Source: Canna indica
Lineage: Eukaryota > Streptophyta > Magnoliopsida > Zingiberales > Cannaceae
NCBI GenBank assembly: GCA_034359265.1
Contig: CP136895.1
Coordinates: 48,254,001 to 48,318,000 of the forward strand
Direction of reading: 5' to 3'
Length of the DNA: 64,000 bases
The notes beneath the pieces are model-generated. The model ran no database searches, was not told the DNA's origin, and worked only from the letters and a program-made list of their open reading frames with translations. Every line of letters starts with the position of its first letter. The first letter of the stretch is position 1. Positions 35,223-45,841 of this stretch are shown here, piece after piece. The position numbers and the translations under genes were made by a program.

Positions 35223-36653
35223 TGAAGAAATGGCGACACTTGAGGGGGGGGGTGAATAGTTTGTTTACTAATTCTATTAGCCTAAATTCCAATTTTGATC
35301 GTTTGATAACTTGTTTAGCCAAGATGCAATTATGCGATTGAATGCAGAAGCAAGATAAAGCAATTAAGCACAAACAATTTAAAACAATGCAAACACAAGA
35401 TTTATAATGGTTCAGCCCCAATGCCTACTCCACTACCTAAGCACCCTGCTTAGGATTTCCAAACTAGTTTTACTAGATTAATTTACGTTTTCCTTACATA
35501 GAGGACTTTTCACCTGAAGAGTCTCACTCTCGACCCAAGGTACTTCCACACCCGGAAGTCTCTGCCTTCTTATCGAGAGCACTCTTCTACATCAACCCTA
35601 AGGGACAACTAAACTAATCCTAGTAAACACGAAGTTTATACAAGTGACTTTACACCTAACACCAGATAACCACTTCCAAATTCAGACCTAACAATCCTAG
35701 GTCTGTCACACGCAAATTCAATTAAAATGCGTTCAAACAACAATAAAGATTACAATCAAAAGAGCTAATAATAAAATAAGAATAACTACTCTTTTCAATC
35801 CTTGTAGCCTTCAACTCATCAAGATGTAGAGCTTGATCAAAACCCAAGTTGAACCCAGCTTGTGCGCTTGAAGAAGATGTTCGTGGAAGGAAACAGAACG
35901 CACTTCAATCAATCGTTGGAAGGCTTTAATCTCCTTTTAAAGTGCTCAAAAATTCTGTAGGAGTCAAGGAAGAAGATTAAATGAATCATATGAGGGTATA
36001 TTCATACCCTGCTGAAGAAACGGTTGTTTCAACGGATAGAAAACTATCCATTACAGGCCGTCGGTCGATTAGTCGGTCGACTGACTGTTTGATCGCAGCT
36101 TCGATCGCTGCTCTTTAATCTATGGTCGGTCAACCGACGGGTCGACCGCCCAGACGCAAAAACATCTATCCCGATCTTCGGGTCGACCGACGTGATTTGC
36201 GTCTTTGGGTATCAGCAGGTCGATCGACCGACGGGTCGACTGACCAAGCTACTGCCCGTTTTGGACTTCCATCGGTCGACCGAAGTAGCTCTGCTACTTT
36301 TTACCTTCCTAGGCTGAAGTTTATTTCTTTAGCCTATTTCTTCTGCGCTTCATTTCTAGGTTCTGGTTTTCAATGACCATCAACTTGGAGAACTTTTAAG
36401 TGATCTTTGAGCCCGTCCAATACGTCTTTGATGCACGCGTCACTCTTCGAGAAGTTTTTGCGACGAACCCGAGCGCGACGATCAATGTCCTTCCGATTTC
36501 TGATTTCTTCTGATATTTTTGATCGAGGACATCGAATGCTAATTGATATGGAACCTGAAACATATTCTCAATGAAATCATTAGTCCCATGTTTGTTATCA
36601 TCAAAACCATCAAAACCGAGATTAAGGCTAAGGTTGAAAACCTAAAGCCAACA
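35223..36653 (-). repeat. 5' LTR of GO-2 (1431 bp)
   Basis: On the minus strand it starts TGTTGGC and ends in ...CTTCA. The palindrome array is at about 36055-36290. It is followed by the target duplication cactc at 36654-36658. Confidence 0.88.
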
Positions 36654-36684
36654 CACTCTCCCACCTCAACCTTAAGGACAACTC
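36654..36684 (-). repeat. Outer LTR fragment, piece 2 of 3
   Basis: A 31-base remnant between GO-2 and the next solo LTR, beginning with the duplicated cactc and ending with the duplicated aactc. Joined across the insertions, it continues pieces 1 and 3. Confidence 0.85.
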
Positions 36685-37348
36685 TGTTGGCTTAAGGTTT
36701 TTAACCTTGGTCTTAATCTCGGTTTTGATGATAAGAAATATGGAACTAATGTTTTATTGAGAAATTTTTCAGGTTCCATATCGGTTAGCGCACGACGTCC
36801 ACGATCGAAAAAATTGGAGAAATCGGAAAATCGGAAGGACGTTGGTCAACGCGCTCGAACTCTTCAAGAAGTTAGAGTTTAGGTTTAGGGTGTCTAGATA
36901 TATTGTATATCATCTTAATGATGCAAAGAACCCTAAAACCAAATCCGAAACCCAAAATATAAAAACCCGGAAATTGCCCTGATATCCACTAAGCCTAAGG
37001 AGCTCCTTGGAGGGCTATATGTCCTAGACCTTTTCTTGACATAAAAAATGGCAGTAATTGTTCCTTGGGTTAAGATTAGATAGAGAGGTATTTTGTTAGG
37101 AATTTTTGGAAGCCTTTAGCCTAACCATAATTGACTCAAAAGATTAGAAAATTTTCATTTTCCAAAAATTTATACTAGACCCCAAAATCTAGATTTTGAT
37201 TCTTAAGGATTTTGATATTTTAGATATTTTTATTGAATCCAAATGGGGGGTAATTCTTATATAACATTTATGTTTTAAAGTTATATAAGTAGGCTTAGCG
37301 AAAATGGAACCCAAACGAGCAAAGAAATAAAGCAAACCAAACTGCACA

Positions 37349-38328
37349 GCCTAGTTTCGGTCAACCGATCGGTCAATCGGTCGGTCGACCGAATGGCGTT
37401 AAATTGGCAGAAGTCCACTTCGATTGACCGGGCGGTCGACCGACTGATGCCAAAATGTGGCAGTAGCCATTTGATCGACTTGTCGATCGACCGAAGTTGG
37501 TGAAGAAATTGCGAAAGACTTGCGTCGGTCGGCCAATCGGTCGACCAGATTATAGATCATAGGAATCGTGTTTGGCGGTTGACCGCATAGAGAGAATGAG
37601 CTAGCGATCGCTCGTGCGATCGATCGATCGATCGACCGACATCCAACCGAACGGCGAAAATAGCTAGTTTTCTGCCCGTTGAGCTGCCGTTTCATTGAGG
37701 GGTTATAAATACTCCTCTCCATCCTTCATTAACCCTTCTTAACAACTGATCCAAGATTCTATTGAGCCAATTCTTGATCATTCTAAAGCATTTCTTGAGC
37801 CATCCCTCTGCAAGCCCAGTTTCCAGGATAACACCCTGATTTAGCCTTCAAGATTTATCGATTCATCATCTCAAGGCATCAAGAGGACTAGGGAGTGTCT
37901 TTTGGAGCTAAGTATAGTTTGATTGATTTATTGCTCCAATTGTTATTGTATTTTATTGTTTATTTTGATTGTACATCAAGTGTGTAAACATAGATTGCTA
38001 GGTTTGATTGAGTTGGTGGTTGCCTTGGTGCTAAGGCTTAAACCCACCATTGTAAACTTAGTTTACTAGGATTAGTTCTTGTTGTCCCTTAGGTTGAGGT
38101 GGAAGAGTGCTCTCAGTAAGAAGGCGAAGACTTCCGGGTGTGAAAGTGCCTTAGGTTGAGAGTGGGACTCTTCGAGTCAAAGTCCTATGTGTAAGGGAAA
38201 CGATTTAAATCAATTAAACTTAGTTTGGAAATCGTAAGCGGGGTGCTTAGTTAGTGGAGTAGGCATTGGGGCCGAACCACTATAAATAATTGTGTCAGCA
38301 TTGTTATTTTTATGTATTGTTTGCTTAG
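37349..38328 (+). repeat. Tandem duplication inside the solo LTR, unit A
   Basis: Unit A starts gcctagtttcggtcaacc and runs through a palindrome array (37355-37645), a TATA-like ggttataaatac (37701) and the 3' LTR region to 'gtattgtttgctta'. Unit B (38329-39019 plus 49943 to about 50215) repeats it in the same order. The array and promoter are therefore doubled. Confidence 0.85.
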
Positions 38329-39019
38329 CCTAGTTTCGGTCGACCGGTCGATCGACCAAATGGTGTTAAAAATCGGCAGAAGTCCTCGATCGGACGGTCG
38401 ACCGACTGATGCCAAAAAGTGGCAGTAGCCATTCGATCGTCCTGTTGGTCGACCGAAGTTGGTGAAGAAATCACGGAAGACTTGCGTCGGTCGACCAATA
38501 GATCGACCGTATTGTAGATCACAGGAATCACGTCTGGCGGTCGACCGCACAGAGAGAATGAGCCAGCGATCGCTCGAGTGATCGATCAGTTGGTTGACCG
38601 ATGATCGACTGATATGCGACCGAACGACGGAAACGGCTAGTTTTCCGCCCGTTGAGCTACCGTTTAATTGAGGGGTTATAAATACTCCTCTTCATCCTTC
38701 ATTAACCCTTCTTAACAATTGATCCAAGATTCCATTGAGCCAATTCTTGATCATTCTGAAGCATTTCTTGAGCCATCCCTCTGCAAGCCCAATTTCCAGG
38801 ATAACACATTGATTTAGCCTTCAAGATTTATCGATTCATCATCTCAAGGCATCAAGAGGACTAGGGAGTGTCTTTTGGAGCTAAGTATAGTTTGTTTGAT
38901 TTATTGCTCCAATTGTTATTGTATTTTGTTGTTTATTTTGATTGTACATCAAGTGTGTAAACATAGATTGCTAGGTTTGATTGAGTTGGTGGTTGCCTTG
39001 GTGCTAAGGCTTAAACCCA
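38329..39019 (+). repeat. Tandem duplication, unit B left part
   Basis: It matches 37349-38046 with scattered substitutions and then breaks at 'gcttaaaccca', where viral sequence starts. Unit B resumes at about 49943. Confidence 0.85.
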
Positions 39020-39420
39020 TCTTAATGAAGAAGATTATCACCACCTCCTGTCTCTAACTAATGAAACTGTTGATTTCACTCAGCCGCCGCAATGGGATAC
39101 ATCTGATGAAGATCAAGTTATTCGGAAAAATCTCAATTTTCTCGGCAAAGAAGAAGAGACTGATGAAGAAGAAACTGAAGCTGTATTTGACAACACTTAT
39201 TCCGAGTATTCAGACGACGAAGAAGAAGATTTTGAAACAAGATACAGTAGATTCAGTCCATTTGCTACAGCAGAAAGTGAAGCAACTGATAATGAAATAG
39301 CCCTCACAGCTGAACTGGAGTACCCAGTTCTGAGAAAGCTGAAAGAGACAATCACCGCGTCAGAATCAGCATTTGCAACAGGCTCATCATCGTCGGTGAC
39401 ACAGATTCCAAGGGAGCCCA
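39020..39420 (+). pseudogene. Viral polyprotein fragment: acidic linker after movement domain (copy 1)
   Basis: It is nearly identical to 43632-44032, encoding the acidic Asp/Glu-rich segment between movement and coat domains. It differs by a 3-base insertion near 39201 and single substitutions, and keeps a Ser codon where copy 2 has a stop. At 39420/39421, after the phrase ccaagggagccca, it jumps out of frame into RT, so coat, protease and the first half of RT are deleted here. Confidence 0.88.
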
Positions 39421-41008
39421 AGGAACGGAGAAATTTATAGCAGTCTACGTAGACGACATCCTCGTATTTTCAGAAACAGAAGAGGAACATTCAAAACACC
39501 TGAAGAAAATGCTGGAAATATGCGAAAAGTGGGGACTCATCTTATCACCAACCAAGATGAAGATTGCCACAAATGAGATAGAATTTCTGGGCGCAATAAT
39601 TGGGAGCAGCAAGATTAGGCTCCAACCGCATATCATTAAGAAAATAGTTACATTTGAAGAAAAGAACCTTCTTACAAAGACCGGATTAAGAACATGGCTA
39701 GGGATTCTAAACTATGCAAGAAGCTATATCCCGAACTTAGGGGTATTACTTGGGCCTCTGTACTCCAAAACCGGCCCGCACGGAGACAAAAGATTGAAAT
39801 CATCCGACAGAGAGCTAATTAACAAAGTCAAGGACTTAGTACAGAGATTGCCTGATTTAGAACTACCACCATCTGATGCGTATATTATCCTAGAAACAGA
39901 CGGCTGCATGGAAGGATGGGGCGGCGTCTGCAAGTGGAAGCCATTGAAGAATGATAAGAGGCAGATGGAACGTGTCTGCGCGTACGCAAGTGGTAAGTTT
40001 ACAACGGTAAAGGCAACTATTGATGCTGAGATCCATGCTTGCATGGAGACTTTATCTGCTTTGAAGATTCATTACCTTGACAAGAAAGAAATAACTCTCA
40101 GGACGGATTGTCAAGCGATAATAAGTTTCCACAACAAATCGAGCCAGAATAAACCCTCACGGGTTAGATGGCTAAATTTTGTGGACTTCATCACTGGAAC
40201 CGGAATAACTATCCATTTTGAGCACATAGATGGAAAGTTAAATATCTTGGCAGATGCACTATCGCGCCTGACAACAAAGCTAGTGTTGACTGAAGAAATC
40301 CCAGTTTGCATGGAGGGATGTGTGAAGATGATAGAGGAAGCAGTTATTGAAGCCAAAGAAGCACCACCAAAAGTCTTGTTAGAACTCAAAGCTACAATAG
40401 ACACTGTGTGTGATCTCATACATAAGGAAGAATCAATTAATTCTGCTTTTTACTGGGATGATGAGACGCAAGAAATCAATGAGGATAATGATGAAGCAGT
40501 ATCCATACTTATGGAGGAAATGAGACGAGATCAGCTCATGTTCTATGATTATTACCCAGCAGCTGGAAGGTTCATGGATACAAATGGCTGGGTGGATTAT
40601 ATGACAAATATAATGAGGATCAGGGACGAGAATGATCAACTCAGAAGGATAATCGAAACCTTTGAAAGAAGCCATCTGACAAATGATGTACCAGAATCAT
40701 CATCAAATGAAAAATCAAAAGACCAGAAAGAGTCGGAAGAAATACTGTATAAGACAGCCATGAACATGCTCGATGACAACACGAAAGAATTCTTTGAAGA
40801 AATAAACAGGCATACAATAGAGGGAGCACCACCACCTCTATGGTGCCCTGAAGAAGCATGGCGATCTGATGATGAAGATGTCTGGAATTCTGACAAAGCG
40901 AAGATAGACAACAACAACTGGGGCTCAGAAAATAGTGAAGAAATTTCTGACGAAGAACCATGGTACCTAACCCAGAGAAAGGGTAAAGGTCCCGCACGAG
41001 ACGACTGA
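39421..41008 (+). pseudogene. Viral RT C-terminal half and RNase H (copy 1)
   Basis: The frame opens just after the junction and holds the RT catalytic box YVDD (39446-39457), followed by the thumb/connection and RNase H. The RNase H acidic residues are in ETDGCMEGWGG, TIDAEIHACMETL, LRTDCQAIISF and LADALSRL. A C-terminal extension of about 240 residues, acidic and ending GKGPARDD, closes the polyprotein. It has 500 or more uninterrupted codons, yet RT motifs upstream of YVDD are missing. The longest ATG-initiated frame starts at 39509. Confidence 0.92.
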
Positions 41009-41094
41009 TGCAGGAAGACACCGAATATACTGGGACTGAAAAACCCAAGAATTATTATTGTCAATATTAATATTGCTTTTCTTATTTCTTTTAG

Positions 41095-41532
41095 ATGATT
41101 TTAGACGAGCTGAAGAAGCTGGCGGACTCTAACAGAAGTACATATGCAACAACTAAGAGAGCCATTATGACTTCCCAGCACTGGGCTATCCTTGGAGGAA
41201 CAACTGAGGAACTTCTGAAGGTAGAAAAATTAACTGGGAAATTATTGTTCAAGGAGCCAGTAAAGCTTGACCAACAAGATAAATGGGCATATAAGGTCTT
41301 TAAACTCCATCAAGAGCAAACTCAAAGAACCTTATCAGAACTAGAACATCTACTGGCTATGGCATACATGCAGAAAGCAAGGCTTGAACAGGCCGCTCCT
41401 ACTGACAGCTACACCGAAGACTTACTACAACCTGTCATCCACCACATCAAGAACCTAGAGGCATGCCATAAGATGATTACTAGTAGCAAAAACAGTAACC
41501 AGTACTGTCACATACTATCTGCCGACAGATAA
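41095..41532 (+). CDS. Viral 145-codon ORF downstream of RNase H (copy 1)
   Basis: It is an intact frame starting 86 bases after the polyprotein stop. The N-terminal third is mixed; the rest is helical with heptad-like Leu/Met spacing (FKLHQEQTQRTLSELEHLLA), suggesting a coiled coil. It lies between the polyprotein and the intergenic promoter, where the standard badnavirus map has no gene. It could be a displaced relative of the small badnavirus ORF1 protein or a new accessory gene. An identical-length copy is at 48645-48208 (minus) and a truncated one at 44511-44792. Confidence 0.8.
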   Translation: MILDELKKLADSNRSTYATTKRAIMTSQHWAILGGTTEELLKVEKLTGKLLFKEPVKLDQQDKWAYKVFKLHQEQTQRTLSELEHLLAMAYMQKARLEQAAPTDSYTEDLLQPVIHHIKNLEACHKMITSSKNSNQYCHILSADR

Positions 41533-42156
41533 ACGTGCCCGACAGATGAACGTGCCTATCAAATCTCAAACACTGTTGAAGATTCAAGATAAGATCAAGT
41601 CACGTCACGTCAGTCTGTAAAAACTCTATTATTGCTTACTTTTTGTAAAGGTGTGTAAAAGCAAAGTTGAGTGCTAGACTCAATTATTTTGCTTCTAAGT
41701 TAAGCAATCTCGGCCTATATAAGGCCACCTCTATTGAGTTGCAGAGACACACTGGACATACCAGACAATCTCTACTTCTCTTTCTCTTACTCCTTAGTTT
41801 GTAAGCTACTTCAAGTGTGCAAGCTTTCTTAATACAAGCTTTCAAGAGTTCGGATTCCAATATACAGCTGTTTTCTCTTGCTTAATTCCAGCGTCTCTAA
41901 CGGCCCGTGAATTTTGTAAGATTTGTTGCGACAATCCCCCCCATTTCCACCTGGTATCAGAGCTATTCAAGGTATTCCTGTCTAATCTCTCTGTAATCTT
42001 CTTTAACTAAAAACACAGTCTCTAGATTTAAGATTGATCTAGGATAGACGATAAAGAAGGGATAACAGTACCCAAACTGGAGAAGATTTCCCACACATTC
42101 GCAATCCAAGCATCAGTCTTAGTTCTTATTTCTGTGCAATTAGTTTTAATTATTAC
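41533..42156 (+). promoter_or_regulatory. Viral intergenic region: promoter, leader, primer site (copy 1)
   Basis: Two CGTCA motifs in cacgtcacgtca (41601-41612), the complement of tandem TGACG as in as-1 elements of caulimovirid promoters, lie about 100 bases before the TATA box GGCCTATATAAGGCC (41712-41726), itself a palindrome. TGGTATCAGAGC at 41952-41963 is the tRNA-iMet primer site. The order is that of a pararetrovirus pregenomic promoter and leader. Confidence 0.85.
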
Positions 42157-42561
42157 ATGAGCGATTGGCATAAGACTGCCCTCAGCACTATTTACACAGA
42201 TGCACTGCAAGCAACTGATTCTTTAGGATCACCTCCTGAAGGATTTATAAAACCTGCAAACATAACCACAAAACAATAAGAATATATCTTTAAACAGCTA
42301 AATACTTTAATCCAATTAACTTGTCAAATCAAAGAACAAGTTGATAATCTAGCAGCAGAGGTGAAAGCTATCAAAACAAACAAAGCTATAGCACCCCAGT
42401 CCCTCACGGACTCCATTGAAGCCCTAGCTCGAGATCTTCAGAAGTTAAAAATCGGAGAAGGAGAACCAGAGAAGAAGACATCAAAGCCTCCAGGACTAAT
42501 TTACGTCTTCAAAAACCCGAAGGAAATTTTCGATCTTGAAAAGGCGAAGCTTAAACAATGA
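42157..42561 (+). pseudogene. Viral ORF1 (copy 1), one premature stop
   Basis: It begins ATGAGCGATTGGC and has a TAA at 42277-42279 (codon 41), where copy 2 has TCA. The remainder matches the 133-residue copy 2 product: helical middle (LNTLIQLTCQIKEQVDNLAA) and a C-terminus with the phrase VFKNPKEIFDLEKAK. It resembles the small virion-associated proteins of badnaviruses in size and layout. Its stop TGA overlaps the ATG of the polyprotein (ATGA, 42558-42561), as in badnaviruses. Confidence 0.85.
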
Positions 42562-44510
42562 CTGCCAACAGAAGCAACATAACCAGAACCGAGGTGCTGG
42601 CACCAAGGCCCTCGATTTCAGGTAACGACAACAGACAGCCAACGATCGACGACCAAATTCGTGGCTATCGCTTAAGCAACCGCTTAAGACATGAAGCACA
42701 AAGAAGAATTTCACTATCCAACAGACGAAGTGGCTTCCGAAGAAGTTTGGAGTCACAAATAGACCCAAACGCAGAACTATCTATATCACAATACCAGCGG
42801 GCTCAACAAGTACCCGCGGAGACCTTGTACCAAGCAGGGTGGACAGAACGCAACCATCGGGTGTACCAGCACTACTCGGATGAGAGAATACTAGTCACCG
42901 AAGGTTTGCAACTGGAGCTACCCTTTATAACTGATCAAAGCTATTCTATGCTAGTACAGGAAGGGCTACAACACTTGCACCTTGGCATGATCATGGTGAG
43001 ATTGCAAACACTACACCGCAGAAGCGCCGGTGTTAATGCCCTCATTCTACTACGTGATACAAGATGGTCTGATGACCGATCGGTCATCAGCTCAATGGAA
43101 GTTGATCTGACATCTGGCACACAATTAGCCTACACCGCGCCAGACATCACGATCAGTATTCATGACTTCCGAGAGCATATTCAGCTAGTTATCCAGACGC
43201 ATGGATACACGGGATGGCAAGGAGGTGAGAGCAACCTCCTCCTGTCAAGATCCCTACTGGGCCGGCTTTCAAATTCTAGTCACACCAACTTCAGGTACAA
43301 CGTCCAGCACGTTGCCGACCATTTAGCCAGCCGAGGTATTCGGGCAATTCCAGGACAGATCCGCACAACTGCAAGCCTCCAAGGGCAAAACTGGATTATT
43401 CGCCCTGCGAATATTGCTGTTATCAGCAATCCACAAACTTCATCCTTCATAACCCGTACAGACGGCTCCTTAGCCGTCCAGTTCACAGACTACACTATTC
43501 AACCAACTGCACACAACGCAGAAGACGAACTCCCTGCTGACGAGTTCGCCGGCATGCTTTTTGATTATGATGAATTTGACCTTGAGTCAATAGAAACAGA
43601 TTGGGCAAGCAACCTCGACGAAGACGAATATAATCTTAATGAAGAAGATTATCACCACCTCCTGTCTCTAACTAATGAAACTGTTGATTTCACTCAGCCG
43701 CCGCAATGGGATACATCTGATGAAGATCAAGTTATTCGGAAAAATCTCAATTTTCTCGGCAAAGAAGAAGAGACTGATGAAGAAGAAACTGAAGCTGTAT
43801 TTGACAACACTTCCGAGTATTCAGACGACGAAGAAGAAGATTTTGAAACAAGATACAGTAGATTCAGTCCATTTGCTACAGCAGAAAGTGAAGCAACTGA
43901 TAATGAAACAGCCCTCACAGCTGAACTAGAGTACCCAGTTCTGAGAAAGCTGAAAGAGACAATCACCGCGTCAGAATAAGCATTTGCAACAGGCTCATCA
44001 TTGTCGGTGACGCAGATTCCAAGGGAGCCCATTATGGGCCCAGCTCAGTATCCACCGAGCAACACAACGACTCAAAATATTCCAACACAAGGAACAATTT
44101 TCAACTCTAAGATTGAAAATTTCAGGGGAGGATACGCGAAGGCTTACAATGAAAGGTATACACTACCCTCTGCCCAATCAAATACTGGAGCAATCTTAGT
44201 ACTCCCAGAAAACCTTGGACTCTACAGCGATGTGATTTCGAGATGGGAATCCATCACTCTCAACCTACTGAATGAGAGAACATGGTCAGACAACAAAGCG
44301 AAAGTCTGCTTTGTAGAGAACTTATTAGGAGAGAACGAAAAAAAGATGTGGATCCAGTGGCGGATGGCGTATCCGGCCGAATATGATGAAATAGTAAGCA
44401 TAGCAGATGATCCACAAAACATCCTTTCACAAGTAAGAAGGATGGTACTCTTAATAGATCCAACGACCGGTTCAACAGACGAACAGAATAGAGCATACGA
44501 TGATTTAGAA
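42558..44510 (+). pseudogene. Viral polyprotein N-terminus: movement and start of coat domain (copy 2)
   Basis: From the ATG overlapping ORF1 there are 473 codons to a TAA at 43977-43979. Residues about 90-300 are a 30K-superfamily movement domain of badnavirus type, with LYQAGWTERNHRVYQHYSDE and MEVDLTSGTQLAYTAPDI. An acidic linker follows. The same frame resumes after the stop and enters the coat region (FRGGYAKAYNERYTLP), then at about 44511 fuses directly to the 145-codon ORF. Copies 1 and 2 differ at the stop codon by one base. Coat C-terminus through RNase H is deleted here. Confidence 0.92.
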
Positions 44511-44792
44511 AAGGAGCCAGTAAAGCTTGACCAACAAGATAAATGGGCATATAAGGTCTTTAAACTCCATCAAGAGCAAACTCAAAGAACCTTATCAGAA
44601 CTAGAACATCTACTGGCTATGGCATACATGCAGAAAGCAAGGCTTGAACAGGCCGCTCCTACTGACAGCTACACCGAAGACTTACTACAACCTGTCATCC
44701 ACCACATCAAGAACCTAGAGGCATGCCATAAGATGATTACTAGTAGCAAAAACAGTAACCAGTACTGTCACATACTATCTGCCGACAGATAA
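44511..44792 (+). pseudogene. Truncated viral 145-codon ORF, fused to coat fragment (copy 2)
   Basis: It corresponds to 41251-41532 and is in frame with the coat fragment. Short homology around gaa/aggagcc at the join suggests end-joining or template switching rather than programmed fusion. Confidence 0.85.
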
Positions 44793-45411
44793 ACGTGCCC
44801 GACAGATGAACGTGCCTATCAAATCTCAAACACTGTTGAAGATTCAAGATAAGATCAAGTCACGTCACGCCAGTCTGTAAAAACTCTATTATTGCTTACT
44901 TTTTATAAAGGTGTGTAAAAGCAAAGTTGAGTGCTAGACTCAATTATTTTGCTTCTAAGTTAAGCAATCTCGGCCTATATAAGGCCACCTCTATTGAGTT
45001 GCAGAGACACACTGGACATACCAGACAATCTCTACTTCTCTTTCTCTTACTCCTTAGTTTGTTACTTCAAGTGTGCAAGCTTTCTTAATACAAGCTTTCA
45101 AGAGTTCGGATTCCAATATACAGCTGTTTTCTCTTGCTTAATTCCAGCGTCTCTAACGGCCCGTGAATTTTGTAAGATTTGTTGCGACAATCCCCCCATT
45201 TCCACCTAGTATCAGAGCTATTCGAGGTATTCCTGTCTAATCTCTCTGTAATCTTCTTTAACTAAAAACACAGTCTCTAGATTTAAGATTGATCTAGGAT
45301 AGACGATAAAGAAGGGATAACAGTACCCAAACTGGAGAAGATTTCCCACACATTCGCAATCCAAGCATCAGTCTTAGTTCTTATTTCTGTGCAATTAGTT
45401 TTAATTATTAC
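44793..45411 (+). promoter_or_regulatory. Viral intergenic region (copy 2)
   Basis: The TATA palindrome is at 44972-44986. The second TGACG-type motif is altered (cgcca at 44868-44872) and the primer site reads TAGTATCAGAGC (45207-45218), one base off the canonical sequence. Otherwise it matches copy 1 with short indels. Confidence 0.85.
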
Positions 45412-45813
45412 ATGAGCGATTGGCATAAGACTGCCCTCAGCACTGTTTACACAGATGCACTGCAAGCAACTGATTCTTTAGGATCACCTCCTGAAGGATT
45501 TATAAAACCTGCAAACATAACCACAAAACAATCAGAATATATCTTTAAACAGCTAAATACTTTAATCCAATTAACTTGTCAAATCAAAGAACAAGTTGAT
45601 AATCTAGCAGCAGAGGTGAAAGCTATCAAAACAAACAAAGCTATAGCACCCCAGTCCCTCACGGACTCCATTGAAGCCCTAGCTCGAGATCTTCAGAAGT
45701 TAAAAATCGGAGAAGGAGAACCAGAGAAGAAGACATCAAAGCCTCCAGGACTACTTTACGTCTTCAAAAACCCGAAGGAAATTTTCGATCTTGAAAAGGC
45801 GAAGCTTAAATAA
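45412..45813 (+). CDS. Viral ORF1 (copy 2), intact, 133 codons
   Basis: It starts MSDWHKTALSTVYTDALQA and ends DLEKAKLK. The middle is predicted helical and the last 40 residues are Lys-rich. It ends in TAA, overlapping the next ATG (TAATG), one codon earlier than the TGA of copy 1 through a C-to-T change. The polyprotein start follows for only nine codons before the head-to-head junction at 45841/45842. Confidence 0.85.
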   Translation: MSDWHKTALSTVYTDALQATDSLGSPPEGFIKPANITTKQSEYIFKQLNTLIQLTCQIKEQVDNLAAEVKAIKTNKAIAPQSLTDSIEALARDLQKLKIGEGEPEKKTSKPPGLLYVFKNPKEIFDLEKAKLK

Positions 45814-45841
45814 TGACTGCCAACAGAAGCAACATAACCAG

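Larger units (their letters stand above)
13331..36653 (-). mobile_element. Gag-only LTR retrotransposon GO-2, complete but interrupted twice
   Basis: The two LTRs (13331-14768 and 35223-36653) both have TG...CA ends, and the direct repeat cactc flanks the whole unit (13326-13330 and 36654-36658). Removing the Gypsy (14813-24349) and Copia-derived (27431-33584) insertions leaves an element of about 7.6 kb: 5' LTR, primer site, gag pseudogene, 3 kb noncoding region, polypurine tract, 3' LTR. No pol is present. It matches GO-1 and GO-3 in plan and in the conserved noncoding block. Confidence 0.9.

Noticed and set aside
40636..41064. Antisense ORFs of 135-142 codons opposite RNase H (mirrored at 48676-49104)
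   Set aside because: They are shadows of the viral polyprotein and lack independent motifs; both copies come from the duplication.
41952..41963. tRNA-Met gene fragment
   Set aside because: Only the 12-base primer-binding complement is present, with no cloverleaf.
43977..43979. Programmed read-through at the TAA between viral movement and coat domains
   Set aside because: Copy 1 has a Ser codon at the same place, so this is a point mutation in copy 2.
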